The notes beneath the pieces were generated by a model. The model was not told where the DNA came from, searched no databases, and saw nothing but the letters and a program-made list of their open reading frames with translations. Shown here piece after piece: positions 63,467 through 64,000 of a stretch of DNA of 64,000 nucleotides. Positions within the stretch are counted from its first letter, which is position 1. Every line of letters starts with the position of its first letter. This stretch comes from Brevibacterium zhoupengii (GTDB lineage Bacteria > Actinomycetota > Actinomycetes > Actinomycetales > Brevibacteriaceae). The stretch lies in contig NZ_CP088298.1 in assembly GCF_021117425.1 (NCBI RefSeq), forward strand, positions 186,001 to 250,000, written 5' to 3'. The translations under genes and the position numbers were made by a program.

Positions 63467-64000
63467 ATGAAATCAGGTCTCTTCAAATCCCTTGGCTCCA
63501 TACACCGATACTCGTGGATCTCCCTTCTTGTGTGCTGGGTGATCTGGATTATCAACGCTTACGATCGTGAGATTATCCTGCGCCTGGGGCCGTCTATTTC
63601 AGAATCCCTTGACCTATCTCCCGACACGTGGGGGATCATTGCCTCTCTAATCATGCTCTCGCTGGCAATTATGCCGATCCCTGGTTCGGCCTTGAGCGAT
63701 AAGTACGGCGGTGGAGAGAAGCGCGCGAAGTTTCAAGTGCCGCTCGTGATCGGCATGGCCGTCCTGTCTTTTATCTCGGGGCTAAAACTCATCAGCAGCA
63801 ATATTGTGTTGTTTTTGGCGCTCAGGTTTGGAGTCAACCTTGGTGCAGGTTGGGGCGAGCCAGTTGGTGTCAGTAATACTGCAGAATGGTGGCCGAAGGA
63901 GAAGCGCGGGTTTGCGCTTGGTGCTCACCACACTGGCTACCCAATAGGCTCCCTGCTTTCGGGGGTTATGGCGGCGGCCGTACTTAGCTGGTTCGGTGCC
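63467..64000 (+). CDS. MFS transporter, 3' end beyond window
   Basis: First 178 residues of an MFS carrier that continues past the window: a helix SWISLLVCWVIWIINAYDRE, the acidic/basic DRE at the end of helix 1, and GSALSDKYGGGEKRAKFQVP (motif A). RFGVNLGAGWGEPVGVSNTA and EWWPKEKRGFALGAHHTGYP fit the sugar-acid/phthalate (ACS) group with WWPKEKRG. It starts 10 bases after the lactonase stop with GAGGAC upstream. Codon use is AT-richer than in the rest of the window. Confidence 0.85.
   Translation, partial: MKSGLFKSLGSIHRYSWISLLVCWVIWIINAYDREIILRLGPSISESLDLSPDTWGIIASLIMLSLAIMPIPGSALSDKYGGGEKRAKFQVPLVIGMAVLSFISGLKLISSNIVLFLALRFGVNLGAGWGEPVGVSNTAEWWPKEKRGFALGAHHTGYPIGSLLSGVMAAAVLSWFGA

Overview
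The window is high-GC DNA with frequent GTG and TTG starts, 4-base start/stop overlaps in operons, and several promoters whose -10 box sits about 7 bases before the start codon (leaderless type). This points to an actinobacterium. The gene content (betaine demethylation of the Arthrobacter type, BCCT carrier, many small catabolic operons) would fit Brevibacterium or a relative; the genus is inference. I see no rRNA, tRNA, CRISPR array, transposase or phage gene. It reads as a metabolic stretch made of uptake systems, catabolic operons and their regulators.

Layout. 1-5.9 kb: a divergent copper pair (YdhK-type and CueP-type lipoproteins) around a CsoR-like operator, a TVP38/DedA-type membrane protein, an oxalate/formate-family MFS carrier with its 56-residue partner, a SurA-like lipoprotein, a VOC protein and a DHFR-like reductase. 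6.2-15.9 kb: an M20 amidohydrolase, then two divergent transcription units sharing GntR-type boxes: BCCT carrier plus SnoaL-flavin reductase fusion on one side; two tandem PF06684 proteins, alpha/beta hydrolase, aldehyde dehydrogenase, tautomerase and luciferase-like monooxygenase on the other, closed by a GntR regulator. This resembles ring-opening pathways for N-methylpyridinium or pyridine compounds and is the best candidate for an undescribed system. 16.3-24.2 kb: glycine betaine catabolism (Rieske oxygenase, its reductase, dimethylglycine oxidase), a LysR regulator and formaldehyde dehydrogenase.

24.3-27.6 kb: TetR regulator divergent from a membrane protein, MFS exporter and DUF1330 protein. 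27.8-38.3 kb: thiolase, acyl-CoA ligase, two SDRs, a TRAP carrier (DctPQM), MOSC protein, a two-copy PCC-domain protein and an IclR regulator, presumably one catabolic regulon. 38.3-43.5 kb: LysR plus M20 dipeptidase, MarR plus FUSC exporter, DUF1275 membrane protein. 43.7-51.4 kb: a peptide ABC importer operon with an embedded gamma-glutamyltransferase and its own GntR regulator. 51.4-56.6 kb: YheO-type regulator, cysteine-synthase-like PLP enzyme and RidA, divergent from an amino-acid permease broken by a frameshift, then a glutaredoxin-thioredoxin reductase fusion. 56.7-62.2 kb: ArsR/SRPBCC pair, MFS and CGNR regulator, APC permease with universal stress protein. 62.2-64 kb: a lower-GC stretch with an SMP-30 lactonase and the start of an MFS carrier, probably acquired separately.

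Recurrent features are very long, nearly perfect hairpins without T-tracts at gene ends, about 20-bp tandem duplications at gene junctions, an in-ORF palindromic element, and a repeated CCGAGGYGG oligomer.
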